A DNA stretch of 7,997 nt from an uncultured Collinsella sp. (GTDB lineage Bacteria > Actinomycetota > Coriobacteriia > Coriobacteriales > Coriobacteriaceae): positions 1 to 7,997 of the forward strand of contig CAADSV010000064.1 in assembly GCA_900751665.1 (NCBI GenBank), read 5' to 3'. This document shows, one piece after another, positions 6,462 to 7,997 of this stretch (positions are counted from its first letter, which is position 1; each line of letters opens with the position of its first letter). The position numbers and the translations under genes are program-made. The notes under the pieces were generated by a model. It saw only the letters and a program-made list of their open reading frames with translations, did not search any database and had not been told where the DNA came from.

Positions 6462-7178
6462 ATGCTGCGTGCGATGATTGTGGATGATGAGGCCCCGGCC
6501 CGATCGGAACTTCGCTTCTTGCTCGAGCAGACGGGCAAGATCGGCACGATCACAGAAGCGTCGAGCGTTCGTTCCGCCATCGAGATGCTCATGGAGAGCC
6601 GCGTCGATGTCGTGTTCCTCGATATTTCGATGCCTGGCGCTTCGGGCCTGCAACTTGCCGAGGCACTGCATAAGCTCAAGAATCCGCCGGCGATCGTATT
6701 TGTAACTGCGTATAGCGATCATGCGGTCGAGGCGTTTGATGTGGATGCCGTCGACTATCTGATGAAGCCGGTCGAGGAGGCTCGCCTGGATCGAGCGATC
6801 GATAAGGTTATGCAACGTGCCAAACCTGTCACGGACAGCAAGGTGACCATCGAGCGCATCCCGGTGGAAAAGGGCGGCCGCAAGGTCCTCATTCCCGTGG
6901 ACGACATTCGCTTTATTATGGCCAAGGACGATTACTCCTGTATTTATACGGTCGATGACCGCTTTTTGTCCACGACATCGCTGGCACAGTTCGAGGCCAA
7001 GCTCTGCGACTTTGGCTTCTTCCGCGTTCACCGCCGCTATATCGTCAACCTAGCGTGTGTTACCGACGTCGAGACGGTTCCCTCGGGCGCTATCCAGCTG
7101 GGCATTACGGGCGTCGACGAACGCGTACCGGTTTCGCGCCGTCGCGTCGTACCACTCAAAAAAGCTCTGAGCCTCTAG
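6462..7178 (+). CDS. LytTR-family response regulator (module B)
   Basis: A 238-residue regulator with a receiver domain (about 2-118) and a LytTR DNA-binding domain (about 128-236). Receiver residues are complete: D8/D9 in MIVDDE, phospho-acceptor D54 in VFLDISMPG, T82 and K102 in MKPVE. The LytTR part has FFRVHRRYIVN at 186-196 and VPVSRRR at 222-228. It closely parallels the regulator at 430-1164 throughout, so the two are paralogues. The ATG at 6462 is preferred over a TTG at 6441 because GAAAGG at 6446-6451 lies 10 nt before it and the domain begins right at this Met. The gene follows the kinase at 5046-6389, its likely partner. The 72-nt gap may allow separate control. An intrinsic terminator follows directly. 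Confidence 0.95.
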   Translation: MLRAMIVDDEAPARSELRFLLEQTGKIGTITEASSVRSAIEMLMESRVDVVFLDISMPGASGLQLAEALHKLKNPPAIVFVTAYSDHAVEAFDVDAVDYLMKPVEEARLDRAIDKVMQRAKPVTDSKVTIERIPVEKGGRKVLIPVDDIRFIMAKDDYSCIYTVDDRFLSTTSLAQFEAKLCDFGFFRVHRRYIVNLACVTDVETVPSGAIQLGITGVDERVPVSRRRVVPLKKALSL

Positions 7179-7185
7179 TACATTG

Positions 7186-7235
7186 GCCCCGCAGCCCTGT
7201 AGACCAAAATCGTCTGCGGAGCCGTGGGGCTTTTT
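7186..7235 (+). terminator. Intrinsic terminator ending the glycosyltransferase-kinase-regulator unit
   Basis: GCCCCGCAGC (about 7187-7195, pairing in part) folds with GCCGTGGGGC (7221-7230) with one mismatch and one G-U pair, and TTTTT follows at 7231-7235. An alternative inner stem CCGCAG/CTGCGG is also available in the loop. It starts 8 nt after the regulator's stop and separates that gene from the phosphoesterase. Confidence 0.78.
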
Positions 7236-7272
7236 GCATGAATGCACCAAATCGTTTTGCGGAAGGGATTCC

Positions 7273-7740
7273 ATGAACAGTGCAAGCGCCAAACGTATCG
7301 ACATTATCTCGGACACCCACGGCTATCTTTCGCCTGCGCTCCTGGACGAGCTTAAGGGTGCGGATCTGATTATCCACGCCGGCGACCTTACGTCGGAGAT
7401 GGACTACGAGCACCTGCGCACCATCGCCCCCGTGCGAGCGGTGCTGGGCAATAACGATTACTACCGCGATTACGGCCCCGATGTGGACCGTTTGGCCCTT
7501 TTCACCTACGAAGGACTCAAGTTCGCCGTAGCCCACTACCGCGAAGACCTCCCGGTGGGATCCGTGGACGTAGCCATCAACGGCCACACCCACGTAACCA
7601 AAGAGGCCCAAGTAGGCCGCTGCCTGGTCCTCAACCCCGGCAGCGCCAGCTACCCCAGAGGCACCCGAGGCCCCACCATGGCCAGAATGCTCGTCAAAGA
7701 CGGCAAGATCCTAAGCACCAAGTTTATTGACCTAGACTAA
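7273..7740 (+). CDS. YfcE/MJ0936-type metallophosphoesterase
   Basis: A 155-residue calcineurin-like phosphoesterase, the usual compact length of the YfcE/MJ0936 family, which hydrolyses phosphodiesters with two metals (Mn or similar). Metal and catalytic motifs occur in order: SDTHG (13-17), HAGDL (35-39), GNND (59-62), H88 in VAHYRED, and NGHTH (103-107), followed by the family NPGS (121-124). The physiological substrate is unknown. The ATG at 7273 is chosen over an in-frame ATG at 7183, because the latter would place the upstream terminator inside the gene; GGAAGGGA at 7261-7268 is the ribosome site. The promoter is not evident. The second half of the gene uses GTA (four times), AGA and CTA codons noticeably more than its neighbours. 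A strong terminator follows 9 nt after the stop. Confidence 0.93.
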   Translation: MNSASAKRIDIISDTHGYLSPALLDELKGADLIIHAGDLTSEMDYEHLRTIAPVRAVLGNNDYYRDYGPDVDRLALFTYEGLKFAVAHYREDLPVGSVDVAINGHTHVTKEAQVGRCLVLNPGSASYPRGTRGPTMARMLVKDGKILSTKFIDLD

Positions 7741-7749
7741 CCGCAACAA

Positions 7750-7779
7750 AAACGGGGGATGCAGATGCGTCCCCCGTTT
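7750..7779 (+). terminator. Intrinsic terminator after the phosphoesterase gene
   Basis: AAACGGGGGA (7750-7759) pairs perfectly with TCCCCCGTTT (7770-7779) around a 10-nt loop. The A run at the left and T run at the right could make it work on both strands, so a convergent gene beyond the window may share it. Confidence 0.88.
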
Positions 7780-7800
7780 CCATTTGAGCCAAAGGCGGAA

Positions 7801-7885
7801 GTTCAACAAGATCCATCAGACCAACCCCGCCGAGGAGCATGCGGGCTAGCCGCGCAGCGGTGCACGCCCGCAAAACTGATTGAAC
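7801..7885. other. Nested dyad structure in gene-free tail (possible structured RNA)
   Basis: Four complementary pairs are nested in order: GTTCA 7801-7805 with TGAAC 7881-7885; ATCAG 7815-7819 with CTGAT 7876-7880; TGCGGGC 7840-7846 with GCCCGCA 7866-7872; and CCGC 7850-7853 with GCGG 7857-7860. The outer two right-hand segments are adjacent, so they would stack. No known riboswitch or RNA family is recognised, and the strand is undetermined. The stems are short, so chance is possible. Confidence 0.35.
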
Positions 7886-7940
7886 AATGTGACGGCAGGG
7901 AGGGTCTCCGGGGCTGAGGGCGGGGGTTAAGTTTGTCGCG

Positions 7941-7993
7941 AGTTCCGCACGCAAAGGAAAGCACTTAATGTGCTTTCCGTCTTGCGCAGGACT
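7941..7993. repeat. 53-nt imperfect palindrome with a perfect 9-bp core
   Basis: Two 24-nt arms flank the 5-nt loop TTAAT (7965-7969). The inner 9 bp GGAAAGCAC/GTGCTTTCC (7956-7964 and 7970-7978) are perfect. Outer parts match less well but end in AGTTCC facing AGGACT, and a shifted CGCAA/TTGCG pair (7950-7954, 7982-7986) also fits. It may be an extragenic repeat unit, an operator, or the start of a leader for the next gene, which lies outside the window. Confidence 0.55.
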
Positions 7994-7997
7994 GTAG

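Noticed and set aside
7183..7272. Upstream in-frame ATG that would lengthen the phosphoesterase by 30 residues
   Set aside because: The extension would include the terminator hairpin, lacks a ribosome site, and adds residues before the usual family start.
7724..7996. Open frame on the - strand running off the right edge (about 90 codons)
   Set aside because: It reads through the phosphoesterase terminator, overlaps that gene's 3' end, and covers both dyad structures; there is no recognisable domain and no visible start. More likely an accidental frame across a structured spacer, though a real 3' end of an outside gene cannot be excluded.
7968..7997. Nine-codon + strand frame (MCFPSCAGL) with an AAGGA ribosome-like site
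   Set aside because: It lies wholly within the palindrome arm and is short enough to arise by chance; no sign of a regulated leader is visible before the window ends.

Overview
The window is about 60% G+C by eye, densely coded and almost entirely + strand. The gene set is two LytS/LytTR-type two-component modules, a UMF1-type MFS transporter, a cytosolic Zn-phospholipase-C-like protein, a GT-A glycosyltransferase and a YfcE-like phosphoesterase. Together with G-rich ribosome sites, this best fits a gut actinobacterium of the class Coriobacteriia, probably Collinsella or a close relative. That assignment is an inference from general familiarity; no search was run.

Layout, left to right. (1) 1-1164: the C-terminal ATPase end of a LytS-family histidine kinase, cut by the window edge, followed 38 nt later by its LytTR response regulator (module A). 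(2) 1257-2201: a Zn_dep_PLPC-family protein with nearly all metal ligands of bacterial phospholipase C but no signal peptide. (3) 2202-2430: a 229-nt spacer with a 67-nt hairpin element (21-bp stem) and then a -10-like motif. (4) 2431-3690: an MFS/UMF1 transporter. (5) 3691-3861: a spacer with a -10-like motif followed at once by an intrinsic terminator hairpin, inside what would be the leader of the next gene. (6) 3862-7178: glycosyltransferase, a second LytS-like kinase and a second LytTR regulator (module B). The first two overlap by 4 nt; the regulator follows after 72 nt, and a terminator closes the unit. (7) 7273-7740: a small metallophosphoesterase with its own terminator. (8) 7781-7997: a gene-free tail with two dyad structures.

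The two modules are clearly paralogous: regulators of the same architecture ending in the same VPVSRRR block, and kinases sharing the HATPase boxes. In module B the sensor starts inside the stop codon of a glycosyltransferase, which suggests a link between envelope glycan synthesis and signalling. The most interesting unexplained signals are non-coding. One is the 21-bp stem at 2230-2296, whose three imperfections are all G-U compatible on the + strand only. Another is the leader terminator at 3805-3840. The others are a GGGYAYRATG motif before three genes and the 53-nt imperfect palindrome at the right edge. No new multi-gene system is evident.
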